Origin: Bacteroidaceae bacterium
Lineage (GTDB): Bacteria > Bacteroidota > Bacteroidia > Bacteroidales > Bacteroidaceae
Assembly (NCBI GenBank): GCA_017651315.1
Contig: JAGCDE010000030.1
Span: forward strand, 62,001-126,000
Length of the DNA: 64,000 nucleotides
Direction: 5' to 3'
Below the pieces are notes generated by a model. That model saw nothing but the letters and a program-made list of their open reading frames with translations. It did not search any database and was not told the DNA's origin. How positions within the stretch are numbered: the stretch's first letter is position 1; every line of letters starts with the position of its first letter. Positions 8,534 through 17,036 of the stretch are shown here, in pieces. Position numbers and translations under genes: made by a program.

Positions 8534-10225
8534 TTATTTGTAATACTCCATGCTTTCAGGAGTCCATGACATCACTACGGAGTAATGTCCCTCCACCTGT
8601 GAGCGGGAGTAGTCCAGGAATACCTTGAGCGGTTTGTCAAACATATCCGGAGTCTCTATGGAGTCACGCAGCAGCAGGGTGCACATTACGCAGTAGGCTG
8701 CACTCTCCATCAAGCGGCGGCCGCAGAAGTCATTCATCTCAGTCTCCTTCTGGTCAGTGACATGAGCTGTCATTGCATCCAGTTTCTCTACCATTGCGCT
8801 GATGGCTGCCTTGGCCTCTGAATCGGACAGTGTGGCAAGCATATCTTTTACATACTGTGAATATACGCCGCTGGTTACGTAACGCAGGGCTGCCACAACC
8901 TGAAGCTGTGTAGTGCCTTCATAGATAGAGGTGATACGTGCATCGCGGTACAGACGCTCGCAGGCGTAGTCACGCATGAATCCGGAGCCTCCGTGAATCT
9001 GAATGCTGTCGTACGTGTTCTGGTTAGCAAACTCACTGGTCATACCCTTCGATATGGGAGTGAGGGCATCGGCCAGACGGCTGTAACGCTTGCTCTCCTG
9101 ACGCTCCTCAGGGGTGAGGGCCCGGACCTTTGCAATTGCATCCAATGACTTGTAGATATCAACGTAGCGTGAAGTCTCGTACAGGAGTGAGCGTGATGCC
9201 TCAACCTTGGCTTTCATTAGGGCCAGCATCTGATATACTGCCGGGAATGTGCCGATGTTACGGCCGAACTGACGACGCTCTGCAGCGTATGCCACAGCCT
9301 CACGCCAGGCGGCATCCTGAATGCCGACGCTCTGGGTGGCAATACCCAGACGGGCACCGTTCATGAGTGACATAACGTACTTGATAAGACCCAGACGGCG
9401 GTCACCGCAAAGCTCTGCCTTTGCATTGTTGAACACAAGCTCGCAGGTGGGTGATCCGTGGATACCCATCTTATCCTCAATACGGCGAACGTTCACACCG
9501 CCGTTACGCTTATCGTATATAAAGAGTGACAGTCCGCGGCCATCGGTGGTACCCTCCTCGCTGCGGGCCAGAACCAGATGAATGTCGCTGTCACCGTTGG
9601 TGATGAAACGCTTCACACCGTTCAGGCGCCAGCAGCCGTTCTCCGCATCCTCGGTTGCCTTGAGCATTACGCTCTGCAGGTCACTTCCGGCATCAGGCTC
9701 GGTAAGGTCCATTGACATGGTGGCACCATCGCTGGCCATCTTGAGGTATTTCTCTTTCTGTTCAGGTGAGCCGAATTCGTTTATGGTATCAGCACATGAC
9801 TGCAGGCCCCATACGTTCTGGAACGATGCATCGGCCCTGGAGATCATCTCACACACTGCACTGAATACTGTTACAGGCATGTTCAGACCACCGTACTGAC
9901 GAGGCAGTCCGAATCCTGACAGACCGGCCTGGTGCATTACCTTGAGGTTCTGCGCAGTACCCTGAGAGTACTGTACGCGGCCACCGCTGCAGTGTGAGCC
10001 CTCGCGGTCAACAGACTCCGCGTTAGGTGCAATAACCTCATCGCATACGCTGCCGGTCAACTCCAGCACGCGGCTGTAATTATCCATAGCATCCTCAAAG
10101 TCCTGAGGTGCATAGTCATACTTGCCGGACTCGGCATAGAAGTTCTCCTTAAGCTCCACAATGCGCTCCATAAGGGGAGAGTGCATACGGGCTTCAAGTT
10201 CAGGGGTATCCTTATAGTTGTTCAT
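8534..10225 (-). CDS. acyl-CoA dehydrogenase family protein
   Basis: This FAD enzyme oxidises an acyl-CoA to the trans-2-enoyl-CoA and passes electrons to the electron-transfer flavoprotein encoded upstream. At 563 residues it is longer than the classic ~380-residue short-chain enzymes, with extra C-terminal sequence (about 460-563) as in the long bacterial AcdB/FadE12-like group. Motifs include DLTEPDAGSD, the FAD/substrate region GVKRFITNGD and the C-terminal IYEGTTQLQ. Its ATG overlaps the etfA stop by four bases, so etfB-etfA-acd is one coupled unit. The substrate chain length cannot be read; butyryl-CoA or a branched-chain acyl-CoA are likely. Confidence 0.92.
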   Translation of the reverse strand: MNNYKDTPELEARMHSPLMERIVELKENFYAESGKYDYAPQDFEDAMDNYSRVLELTGSVCDEVIAPNAESVDREGSHCSGGRVQYSQGTAQNLKVMHQAGLSGFGLPRQYGGLNMPVTVFSAVCEMISRADASFQNVWGLQSCADTINEFGSPEQKEKYLKMASDGATMSMDLTEPDAGSDLQSVMLKATEDAENGCWRLNGVKRFITNGDSDIHLVLARSEEGTTDGRGLSLFIYDKRNGGVNVRRIEDKMGIHGSPTCELVFNNAKAELCGDRRLGLIKYVMSLMNGARLGIATQSVGIQDAAWREAVAYAAERRQFGRNIGTFPAVYQMLALMKAKVEASRSLLYETSRYVDIYKSLDAIAKVRALTPEERQESKRYSRLADALTPISKGMTSEFANQNTYDSIQIHGGSGFMRDYACERLYRDARITSIYEGTTQLQVVAALRYVTSGVYSQYVKDMLATLSDSEAKAAISAMVEKLDAMTAHVTDQKETEMNDFCGRRLMESAAYCVMCTLLLRDSIETPDMFDKPLKVFLDYSRSQVEGHYSVVMSWTPESMEYYK

Positions 10226-11238
10226 TTTGAAATCTCCTTGTAGTGACGGATCAGTTTGGGAATCACATCCTCAACGCGGCCGGTTATCACGTAATCGGCA
10301 ATGGCGTTGATGGGAGCATCTGGATCCTGGTTGATAGACATGATAAGGCTGCTCTCACGCATGCCTGCTATATGCTGTATCTGGCCCGATATACCGCAGG
10401 CAATATAAAGCTTGGGTCTTACTGTGATACCGGTCTGGCCAATCTGACGGTCATGATCCACAAAACCGGCATCCACTGCGGCACGGCTTGCGCCCACCTC
10501 GGCATGCAGGGCATCGGCCAGCTTATAAAGCATATCAAAGCCCTCGCGGCTGCCCATTCCGTAACCGCCGGCAACTACTATGCTGGCGCTGTCTAAATGG
10601 TGTGACGGTTTCTGCATGTGGCGGTCAATCACGCTCACGGCCATATCGGCTGCGCTTACGTAATCGCTCACCTTGTGGTTCTTTATCTCACCCTTACCCT
10701 TTCCGCAAGGCTCATTCTTCATCACACCCTGACGTACGGTTGCCATCTGGGGACGATGATCGGGGTTGACTATGGTTGCTATGATGTTGCCACCAAATGC
10801 GGGACGTATCTGATAGAGCAGGTTCTCATATACCTTACCGCTTTTCTTGTCCTCATACTCACCTATCTCCAGGTTTGTGCAATCAGCTGTAAGTCCACTG
10901 CCCAGAGCCGATGATACACGCGGGCCCAGGTCACGGCCTATCACCGTTGCGCCCATGAGAGCAATCTGGGGCTTCTCCTCCTGAAACAGCTTGACCAATA
11001 TTGCTGAATGAGGTGCTGTGGTATAGGGTGCCAGGCACTTGTCATCAAAAATGTGCAGGACATCTACTCCGTACTGGAGTATCTGGTTCTCTATTCCCTT
11101 AAGGTCACTGCCAGCGGCGATTGCCTCAAGCTGAACGCCAAGCCGGTTAGCTAATGAACGGCCCTTTGTAAGCAGTTCCTGACTGACCGGTGCCACCTGC
11201 ACCCCTTCCAGTTCACAATATACAAATACGCTGTTCAT
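10222..11238 (-). CDS. etfA: electron transfer flavoprotein subunit alpha
   Basis: The large ETF subunit, 338 residues, carries the redox FAD that takes electrons from the acyl-CoA dehydrogenase. The N-terminal half is the ETF domain shared with EtfB. The C-terminal FAD-binding domain shows GASRAAVDAGF, QIGQTG and YIACGISGQIQH, with the conserved SINQDPDAPI near the end. It begins three bases after the etfB stop and overlaps the dehydrogenase start by four bases. No ferredoxin domain is fused, so electron bifurcation cannot be claimed from this sequence. Confidence 0.95.
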   Translation of the reverse strand: MNSVFVYCELEGVQVAPVSQELLTKGRSLANRLGVQLEAIAAGSDLKGIENQILQYGVDVLHIFDDKCLAPYTTAPHSAILVKLFQEEKPQIALMGATVIGRDLGPRVSSALGSGLTADCTNLEIGEYEDKKSGKVYENLLYQIRPAFGGNIIATIVNPDHRPQMATVRQGVMKNEPCGKGKGEIKNHKVSDYVSAADMAVSVIDRHMQKPSHHLDSASIVVAGGYGMGSREGFDMLYKLADALHAEVGASRAAVDAGFVDHDRQIGQTGITVRPKLYIACGISGQIQHIAGMRESSLIMSINQDPDAPINAIADYVITGRVEDVIPKLIRHYKEISK

Positions 11239-11241
11239 GGC

Positions 11242-12048
11242 TTATCCTATTATGTGGTTAACGGCCAGTTCATCAACAAGAGCGGCAATATCGGCATCAC
11301 TGTCACCGTAGCGCTTGCTCTCCTTGGCCTGGAATACTATGTTCTCTATCTTCTTTACCTTGGTGGGCGATCCTGACAGCCCGCACTTGGCGGGATCGGC
11401 ATCTACATCGGCCACAGTCCATGCAGGTACATCGTAATTCTTGCGGCCCATAAGCAGCTTGGCGTTGCGGGGACGGCAGGGTGCGGCGCTTCCGTTCACG
11501 GTGAGCACGCAGGGCAACGGGGCCTTTACGGTCTCAACGCCACCGGTAATGACGCGTTTTACGGTAACGCTACTGCTGTCCATCTCCAACACCTCCTCAA
11601 CGTATGTTATCTGGTTCAGGCCCAGCTTCTCGGCCACCTGGGGGCCTACCTGGGCGGTATCACCGTCAATTGCCTGACGACCGCCAATTATGATATCGTA
11701 CTTGCCGATCATGCGGATTGCGGTTGACAGGGCGTATGATGTGGCCAGGGTATCGGCACCTGCAAACAGTCGGTCTGTAAGCAGATAACCGCCGTCGGCT
11801 CCGCGATATACACCCTCCATCACTATCTCTTTTGCTCTCTCAGGACCCATTGTGAGCATTGTCACTGTACTGCCGGGAAAACGGTCCTTGATGGTAAGAG
11901 CCTGCTCCAGTGCATTGAGGTCCTCCGGGTTGAACACTGCCGGAAGTGCGGCACGATTTATCGTACCGTCGGCATTCATGGCGTCCTTACCCACCTGACG
12001 GGTATCGGGCACCTGCTTTGCCAATACAATAATATTGAATTTTTCCAT
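11242..12048 (-). CDS. etfB: electron transfer flavoprotein subunit beta
   Basis: The small ETF subunit (268 residues) dimerises with EtfA. The start is set at 12048, giving MEKFNIIVLAKQVPDT, the usual EtfB N-terminus. An upstream ATG at 12153 would add 35 residues read through the promoter and into an inverted-repeat element, so it is rejected. Family motifs include GGRQAIDGDTAQVGP, the AMP-binding loop. It is the first gene of etfB-etfA-acd; an exact -7 box (TATCTTTG) lies at 12064-12057, two or three bases of leader before the ATG. Confidence 0.95.
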   Translation of the reverse strand: MEKFNIIVLAKQVPDTRQVGKDAMNADGTINRAALPAVFNPEDLNALEQALTIKDRFPGSTVTMLTMGPERAKEIVMEGVYRGADGGYLLTDRLFAGADTLATSYALSTAIRMIGKYDIIIGGRQAIDGDTAQVGPQVAEKLGLNQITYVEEVLEMDSSSVTVKRVITGGVETVKAPLPCVLTVNGSAAPCRPRNAKLLMGRKNYDVPAWTVADVDADPAKCGLSGSPTKVKKIENIVFQAKESKRYGDSDADIAALVDELAVNHIIG

Positions 12049-12056
12049 AGGGGCAG

Positions 12057-12064
12057 CAAAGATA
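12057..12064 (-). promoter_or_regulatory. -7 box of the etfBA-acd operon (TATCTTTG)
   Basis: An exact TAnnTTTG on the minus strand, eight bases before the etfB ATG. It predicts an mRNA with a leader of only about two bases and also argues against the longer etfB start at 12153. Confidence 0.6.
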
Positions 12065-12145
12065 CGGATAAACCTCCCCTTAGTCTTTTGGGGGTGGTGA
12101 CAAAACGGGACGTTTTGCACAGTCATTCTCATTTTGTAAACTCCG

Positions 12146-12336
12146 CCGGACATGCGGTTTGGGGGAACAACGCTCCGAGGCTACTCCGCCTCCCCTCCGG
12201 ACCCTAAACGCCGAACGCCTCCCTTTTAATTCCCTTCGGGACTTAACGGTCGTTAAACAAAACGGCGTTCTTAACGGGATCCTCCAGGGGGCTACGCTTA
12301 CGCCTCTACACGATGCTCCCCAAACCGCATATCCGG
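12146..12336. repeat. Structured non-coding element with 19-bp terminal inverted repeats (MITE-like or RNA)
   Basis: The ends are imperfect inverted repeats, 18 of 19 bases: CCGGACATGCGGTTTGGGG (12146-12164) and, reversed, CCGGATATGCGGTTTGGGG (12318-12336). Inside lie further nested symmetries: GAGGC/GCCTC (12177-12181 with 12188-12192), AACGCCG/CGGCGTT (12207-12213 with 12263-12269) enclosing the palindrome TTAACG-gt-CGTTAA (12243-12256), and TCCC-ttc-GGGA at 12231-12240. No credible coding frame is seen. It fills most of the 329-base gap between the YARHG gene 3' end and the etfB promoter. It could be a non-autonomous mobile element, a structured RNA or a large terminator. I see no clear target-site duplication and no second copy in this window. 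Confidence 0.6.
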
Positions 12337-12377
12337 CTCCTGCAAAGGGAAAGACTTGCCGGCTATTATTTAAGGTG

Positions 12378-14078
12378 TTATTTTATGCTTGGTAGAAGGC
12401 CATCTTTTTTGCAGTCCTCCAGGGATTTTATGATCCCTTCGCGCCAGGAACTGGTTCCAATCATGTCATCTATGAACCAGTTGTCTCGTTCATAGGTCAG
12501 GACCAGTTTGTTCTTTGAGTCATGACCGCAGTTGTGGATATTGATTGAGACTTCGGCTTTTTTTTCATTAACCATTTCAACGCTGAGTACCTGAAAGGAG
12601 AGGTCGTCACCCCAGTCCTGGCCCCAAATCCAGTAATCAACGTCATGTACTATTGGCTCTTGAATCTGTTCTTCGATACTGCCTATCTGTCTGTGGAGAC
12701 GATAAAAGTCTTTAGAGAAATACTGCAAGTCAAAATTTCTTGATGGCGGATTATCAGACTTCAGATACTCCGTAAAGACGTGATTGTAAATATCATTTAC
12801 ACGCTTCTCTACGTCTTTGGACAACGTACTCAAGTCTGTCGGTGACCAGAACTCCACCCATCTCTGCTCTGCCTCTGGGAGTTGCTGCATATCGGGCTTG
12901 TAGGCGGGGTTGGGGATATACCAGGAGGTGGATTCGTAAAAGTCCTGCAACTCTTTTGAGTTGAATATGTAGCCTCTATAGGCAAAGGGAAGGTTCTTCA
13001 GGATCCGGCGCTGCTCCTGAGAGAACAAGTCATAATAGGTTTCATTTTTATCGATACCAGGATATGAGGCAATCGGTAAATATTGCTCCTTAAAGAAATT
13101 TACAAAGAAATCCAGATCCGAATGAGATTCGGGTATGTAGGAACTCGTACGGTCTACATTTTTATCAACAAACCAATACCAATATCCAAAAGGCAGATCC
13201 TGAGTGATTTGCAGCTCACCATTCGGATGGAAATTCATCTTACGGAATCTGATATTCCCCTGCTGAATATGGAAGAAAAGGCTGTCAGATTTCATCTGGT
13301 AGGGAACTGAACCAGTTACTTTTTTCCCGGAGCCCAGAATCTCCCATTCATCCAGACTCTTAAAGAACGTGGGGGAGATATGGAACGATGTATGGTCGCC
13401 CATATCCACGTAAAGCGTAAAGTCATCAATCTGGTGGTTGGCCCAGCGGTTAGCCGCTGTCAGGATATAGAAGAACTCTTTAGTGAATCCGTTACGTTCA
13501 TCCGACATGTCAAAGTCGTATGTGTGCTGTATAATATTCAATCCCGGACGGAACCTGGCATTGAAATGATATACATATAAAGGATGGCTAACAGCCTCCT
13601 GATAATCCTCAACACCATTCATCCAATAATCCAGTTCCAACTCCTCAACTGATGTACTCTGAATCTTTCCGTCAACATAATACTGCGGATTGATTATGTA
13701 TTTATAGTTTTCATCGTAACGGGATATATGTGCTACCTCATAGGTGAGAGGCTCGCCGTTCATCACCACCTTGAAATTGCGCATATATGGATGTTCCGGG
13801 AAAGCCTTTACCGATTCTTTGTTGAAATTCACATCCGGTTCCTTAGCCTCAAATCCTACCAGGACCTCCTTTTCACCAACCGGGTTAAAGAATTCATAAT
13901 AAACGGTAACCTCTATACGGTCATCCACGCGGTTCAGGGTGAGTACCTCCTTCTGAACACGGATATCAGTCTCGGCAATAGGAATCAGATGGTTACCCTC
14001 AGCGTAGAATGCGCCGTCATTGGCGTAAGCTAAGGCTACAGAAATCAGGCTAACAACAAAGGAAAAGACTTTTCTCAT
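12378..14078 (-). CDS. secreted YARHG-domain protein
   Basis: A 566-residue exported protein with a signal peptide at residues 1-19 (VVSLISVALAYA, cleavage before NDG). The middle holds a YARHG-type domain at roughly 360-410, readable as ILKNLPFAYRGYIFNSKEL followed by the conserved aromatic pair in STSWYIPNP. YARHG domains are thought to act in the periplasm or at the peptidoglycan; the function is unproved. The N-terminal ~300 residues look all-beta and resemble DUF4424-like regions. The C-terminal ~120 residues (VLSVEMVNEKKAEVSI, WFIDDM) look like a DUF3828/NTF2-like fold. It stands alone on the strand, 52 bases after the HAD gene, with an imperfect -7 box (TATATTCG) at 14112-14105. Confidence 0.7.
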   Translation of the reverse strand: MRKVFSFVVSLISVALAYANDGAFYAEGNHLIPIAETDIRVQKEVLTLNRVDDRIEVTVYYEFFNPVGEKEVLVGFEAKEPDVNFNKESVKAFPEHPYMRNFKVVMNGEPLTYEVAHISRYDENYKYIINPQYYVDGKIQSTSVEELELDYWMNGVEDYQEAVSHPLYVYHFNARFRPGLNIIQHTYDFDMSDERNGFTKEFFYILTAANRWANHQIDDFTLYVDMGDHTSFHISPTFFKSLDEWEILGSGKKVTGSVPYQMKSDSLFFHIQQGNIRFRKMNFHPNGELQITQDLPFGYWYWFVDKNVDRTSSYIPESHSDLDFFVNFFKEQYLPIASYPGIDKNETYYDLFSQEQRRILKNLPFAYRGYIFNSKELQDFYESTSWYIPNPAYKPDMQQLPEAEQRWVEFWSPTDLSTLSKDVEKRVNDIYNHVFTEYLKSDNPPSRNFDLQYFSKDFYRLHRQIGSIEEQIQEPIVHDVDYWIWGQDWGDDLSFQVLSVEMVNEKKAEVSINIHNCGHDSKNKLVLTYERDNWFIDDMIGTSSWREGIIKSLEDCKKDGLLPSIK

Positions 14079-14130
14079 AACAGGTAATTAATAGGGTTGT
14101 TCCGCGAATATACTAAAATATCGCTAAAAC

Positions 14131-14988
14131 TTACTCCTCAAGCATGGATTTCTGGTTCTGGCGCTCCAGATTGTGGAAATCGGAGCCGGTCTTTACCTTG
14201 GCTATGGTGGCTATTACGGCGTTGTAGAGCTCGCTGCCCTCACGGTAATCGCCCGGGCAGGCAAAGTTTACGCGGCCTCTCTGAACAAGATTGCGGGCCT
14301 GTGCGCGGCTGGAATCGTTGCCGGGTTTGTAAATGGCTATTGAGTGGCCTCCCTCGCTCTTGACTATGCGCATGCTGGGTATGTCGGTCTCCCCGTCACC
14401 CAGGTAAATCATGTTGTGGAACGGAACGGGACGGCCCTCGTCGGGCATGGAGTCATTTATCTGGGCATTGTTCCAGATTTCATGTATGCCCTTGTTTATC
14501 ATGAATATAAACTGTGTCTTGGAGGTGAAATCCACAGCCACGGCGGGCCAGACAGCCTTATCATCCTCATACATGAACGAGCAGGCGTATATCTGCTTAA
14601 AATATTTGGCTATCGATGTACCCTCAATGAGTTCCTTCAGGCCCGATGAGATTATGTAGTGCTCTAATTTCACTCCCAGTTCCGACGCCCTGCGGTTTAT
14701 AAGTTCAAACCACTGTTCCACCCCCGGAAAAAAACCTATTCCACGGCCAAACTCAACGAACTGCTGGCGGCGAATGCTTATGCCATTTTCCTTGGCCTTA
14801 TCCACCATGAGTTTCATGTAGGCCAGAATGGTACTTGACTGCTGCCTTTCGGCAAGGTCGTGACTCGCCTCCCAGAACTTGCCCTTGTCGGTTAGCCCTA
14901 TGGCATCCATAAAGTCATACTCCTGCATGTATGACGGCGACAGGGTTCCGTCAAAATCATACATCAGGGCTACCGTGGATTTGTCCAT
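14131..14988 (-). CDS. HAD-superfamily hydrolase
   Basis: A cytoplasmic phosphatase-like protein of 285 residues. HAD motif I is DFDGT (11-15), motif II is the Ser in IISSGL, and the acidic motif IV is YLGDGETDIPS around residue 208. The cap is an insertion between motifs I and II (about 20-110), as in the phosphoserine-phosphatase branch. The substrate is not evident; Bacteroidales homologues are usually left as generic haloacid-dehalogenase-like hydrolases. It follows queA by 24 bases on the same strand and may be cotranscribed with it. Confidence 0.82.
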   Translation of the reverse strand: MDKSTVALMYDFDGTLSPSYMQEYDFMDAIGLTDKGKFWEASHDLAERQQSSTILAYMKLMVDKAKENGISIRRQQFVEFGRGIGFFPGVEQWFELINRRASELGVKLEHYIISSGLKELIEGTSIAKYFKQIYACSFMYEDDKAVWPAVAVDFTSKTQFIFMINKGIHEIWNNAQINDSMPDEGRPVPFHNMIYLGDGETDIPSMRIVKSEGGHSIAIYKPGNDSSRAQARNLVQRGRVNFACPGDYREGSELYNAVIATIAKVKTGSDFHNLERQNQKSMLEE

Positions 14989-15012
14989 ATTGTTCTGTTT
15001 TATGTATTTGTA

Positions 15013-16257
15013 TTAAGGAATAAGCAGAGAAGAGTCACCGTAGCTCAAAAAACGGAAGTCATGGCTCAGGGCATAACGGTAGATGGTTTTCCAGTCACCG
15101 TTCACAAAGGCCGACACCAACAGGAGCAGGGTGCTCTGTGGCTGATGGAAGTTTGTTACCATCATCCAGACTATGTGATACTTGTAGCCCGGGACAATGA
15201 TTATCTGTGTGCTGGTCTTGAGTACATCCAGATGGTAACGGTCCAGATAATCCAGAATGTACCGGAGCGACTCTACCGATGACATAGTGGGATCGGTCTC
15301 GTAGGGAGTCCACTGGTTTACATGCATCTCCTCCTCAGTAGCATCGGGATGCGTACTCAGATAGACACCGATATAATAGAGACTCTCTACAGTGCGGACC
15401 GATGTGGTACCCACGGCAATGGTCTGACCGCCGTGAGCAATCAACTTCTCAATGGTGGAGCGTTTTACGGCTATGAACTCGGTATGCATATCATGTCCGC
15501 TTATCTCCTCCGACTTGACCGGACGGAATGTTCCGGCACCCACATGCAGCGTCAGCTCCTCACGGTCAATACCATGAGCATCCAGATCACGGAGCACACG
15601 CTCCGTAAAGTGCAAGCCTGCAGTAGGAGCGGCAACACTACCCTTGATCTTGGAATAAACGGTCTGGTATGTAGTTTTGTCGCTATCCTGCGATGCTCGG
15701 TTCAGGTATGGCGGAATGGGAATCTCACCCGCAGCCTCAAGCAGTTCCGCCCAGCTGACGCCGCCGTCCCAACTGAAGTCAATCCTATGGCTGGTACCGT
15801 GAACCGGTCCGCGCCGAGCGGCAAGAGTGATAGTCTTTCCGCCCATTTCAACGGTAGTTTTCAGCACCGGAGTATCATTCTTCCACCGCTTAAGATTACC
15901 CACCAGGCAATACCAGCTGCATGATGAGGTCTGCGTAAACATAACCTGATAATCTGAAGGATCTGCAGGCTCAAGCAAAAAAATCTCAATCAAAGCCCCG
16001 GTAGATTTAGGCCCGCCGGCAGGCTCCTTCCGGAAATGCAATCGGGCCTGAATAACCTTTGTGTTATTGAACACCATCATAGCCCCCGCAGGCAGATAAA
16101 GAGGCAGATTCCGGAACACATCCTCACCAATATCCCCATGACGGTAAATCAAAAGCCTGGAACTGTCCCTTTCGGCCAAAGGGAACTTAGCGATCCGTTC
16201 ATCATTCAAGTCATAACTATAATCGCTGATTCTGATATGTTTTACGCTCTCCTCCAT
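15013..16257 (-). CDS. queA: S-adenosylmethionine:tRNA ribosyltransferase-isomerase family protein (long form)
   Basis: QueA moves the ribosyl group of SAM onto preQ1 in tRNA to make epoxyqueuosine. Family motifs are clear: SDYSYDLNDERIAKFP at the start, VFNNTKVIQAR, IPIPPYLNR, TYQTVYSKIKGSVAAPTAGLHF, LHVGAGTFRPV, GTTSVRTVES and VTNFHQPQSTLLLLVSAF. At 414 residues it is about 60 longer than standard QueA (~350), with inserts around 80-120 and 300-330. It may therefore be the long QueA-like paralogue found in Bacteroidales rather than the housekeeping enzyme. The start at 16257 lies nine bases after a perfect -7 box; the longer frame from 16323 would run through the promoter. Confidence 0.82.
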   Translation of the reverse strand: MEESVKHIRISDYSYDLNDERIAKFPLAERDSSRLLIYRHGDIGEDVFRNLPLYLPAGAMMVFNNTKVIQARLHFRKEPAGGPKSTGALIEIFLLEPADPSDYQVMFTQTSSCSWYCLVGNLKRWKNDTPVLKTTVEMGGKTITLAARRGPVHGTSHRIDFSWDGGVSWAELLEAAGEIPIPPYLNRASQDSDKTTYQTVYSKIKGSVAAPTAGLHFTERVLRDLDAHGIDREELTLHVGAGTFRPVKSEEISGHDMHTEFIAVKRSTIEKLIAHGGQTIAVGTTSVRTVESLYYIGVYLSTHPDATEEEMHVNQWTPYETDPTMSSVESLRYILDYLDRYHLDVLKTSTQIIIVPGYKYHIVWMMVTNFHQPQSTLLLLVSAFVNGDWKTIYRYALSHDFRFLSYGDSSLLIP

Positions 16258-16266
16258 TTCAGTCCG

Positions 16267-16274
16267 CAAAGGTA
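16267..16274 (-). promoter_or_regulatory. -7 box of queA (TACCTTTG)
   Basis: An exact TAnnTTTG, followed by CGG, on the minus strand; it predicts a leader of about three bases. About 38 bases further upstream lies the 20-mer at 16313-16332 that also occurs near gyrB. Confidence 0.6.
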
Positions 16275-16312
16275 AGAATAAAACCGGATATCGGGACGAA
16301 TCATTTTTTAGT

Positions 16313-16332
16313 GAACAAATCAAAACAGATTC
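16313..16332 (-). repeat. Shared 20-bp intergenic motif, copy A
   Basis: On the minus strand this reads GAATCTGTTTTGATTTGTTC, identical to the sequence at 49030-49049 on the plus strand. It lies in the 78-base gap between comF and queA, upstream of the queA -7 box. Confidence 0.65.
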
Positions 16333-16335
16333 AAG

Positions 16336-17028
16336 TCAGATGGTGATTGCGAGTGTGAATACACTGACCCGAATGTCAGGGACACTCTGATTCAAGGTGC
16401 CGATAAGGGAACATAGAGTAGAACCGGTAGTCAACACATCATCAACCAAAAGTATGTGTTTCCCTCTCAACGGCTCAGGGTCAATGACCTGGAAGATGCC
16501 CTGAGCATTGGACCAGCGCTGGAAAAGGCCCAATCCCGCCTGGTGGCTCCGGTTATCTTCATGCCGGATTACCGCGTGCTCAACAACAGGCAAACCTGTA
16601 ACTTTTCTAATCCCATTGGCTATATACATACATTGGTTATACCCCCTTTTCCTTAATCGTCTTCTCGTCAGAGGAAGCGGAATGATAAAATCAACATCAA
16701 CGAAAAAGCCTGCGTCACCAAGTTTTCTCGCACCTATAGTTGCCATCCATGAACCCACTTCAGGATGCCCCCAATATTTGAGATGGAAAAGTATCTTGCG
16801 GTAATCGCTTTCCTTGTCGTACTGGAGCAGGGAAGAGGCCCTGACTATATTCCTTTCGCTCAGCAAAAGAGTCTCAGTCCTGCTCAAAGTCCTGAAATCA
16901 TACTCTACTATAGGAAGGCCGATGTAGCAGCCTATACACAGATGTTCCTCTGAAACACTAAGTCTTCTGCCGCAAACCTTGCAATAACGGGGCAGCAGGA
17001 AATCAGTAACGGATGACAGGATTTTCAT
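16336..17028 (-). CDS. comF: ComF family phosphoribosyltransferase-like protein
   Basis: A 230-residue ComF-family protein. The N-terminus has a zinc-finger-like pair of cysteine motifs (CKVCGRRL and, further on, HLCIGC), then the typical RKRGYNQ motif, and a PRTase-like loop LLVDDVLTTGSTLCSL at about 190-206. ComF homologues support DNA uptake or recombination in other bacteria; the biochemical role is not settled. It follows recX by eight bases on the same strand, so comF-recX-prmC form a compact group that may be linked to DNA metabolism. Confidence 0.9.
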   Translation of the reverse strand: MKILSSVTDFLLPRYCKVCGRRLSVSEEHLCIGCYIGLPIVEYDFRTLSRTETLLLSERNIVRASSLLQYDKESDYRKILFHLKYWGHPEVGSWMATIGARKLGDAGFFVDVDFIIPLPLTRRRLRKRGYNQCMYIANGIRKVTGLPVVEHAVIRHEDNRSHQAGLGLFQRWSNAQGIFQVIDPEPLRGKHILLVDDVLTTGSTLCSLIGTLNQSVPDIRVSVFTLAITI

Positions 17029-17036
17029 AGTCTTGA

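Noticed and set aside
10222-12048. Electron-bifurcating Etf (as in Bcd-EtfAB)
   Set aside because: The motifs are those of the general EtfAB family; the features that mark bifurcation cannot be judged safely from sequence alone here.
12049-12153. Longer etfB start at 12153
   Set aside because: It would place the -7 box and part of the inverted-repeat element inside the coding sequence; the EtfB family begins at the Met at 12048.
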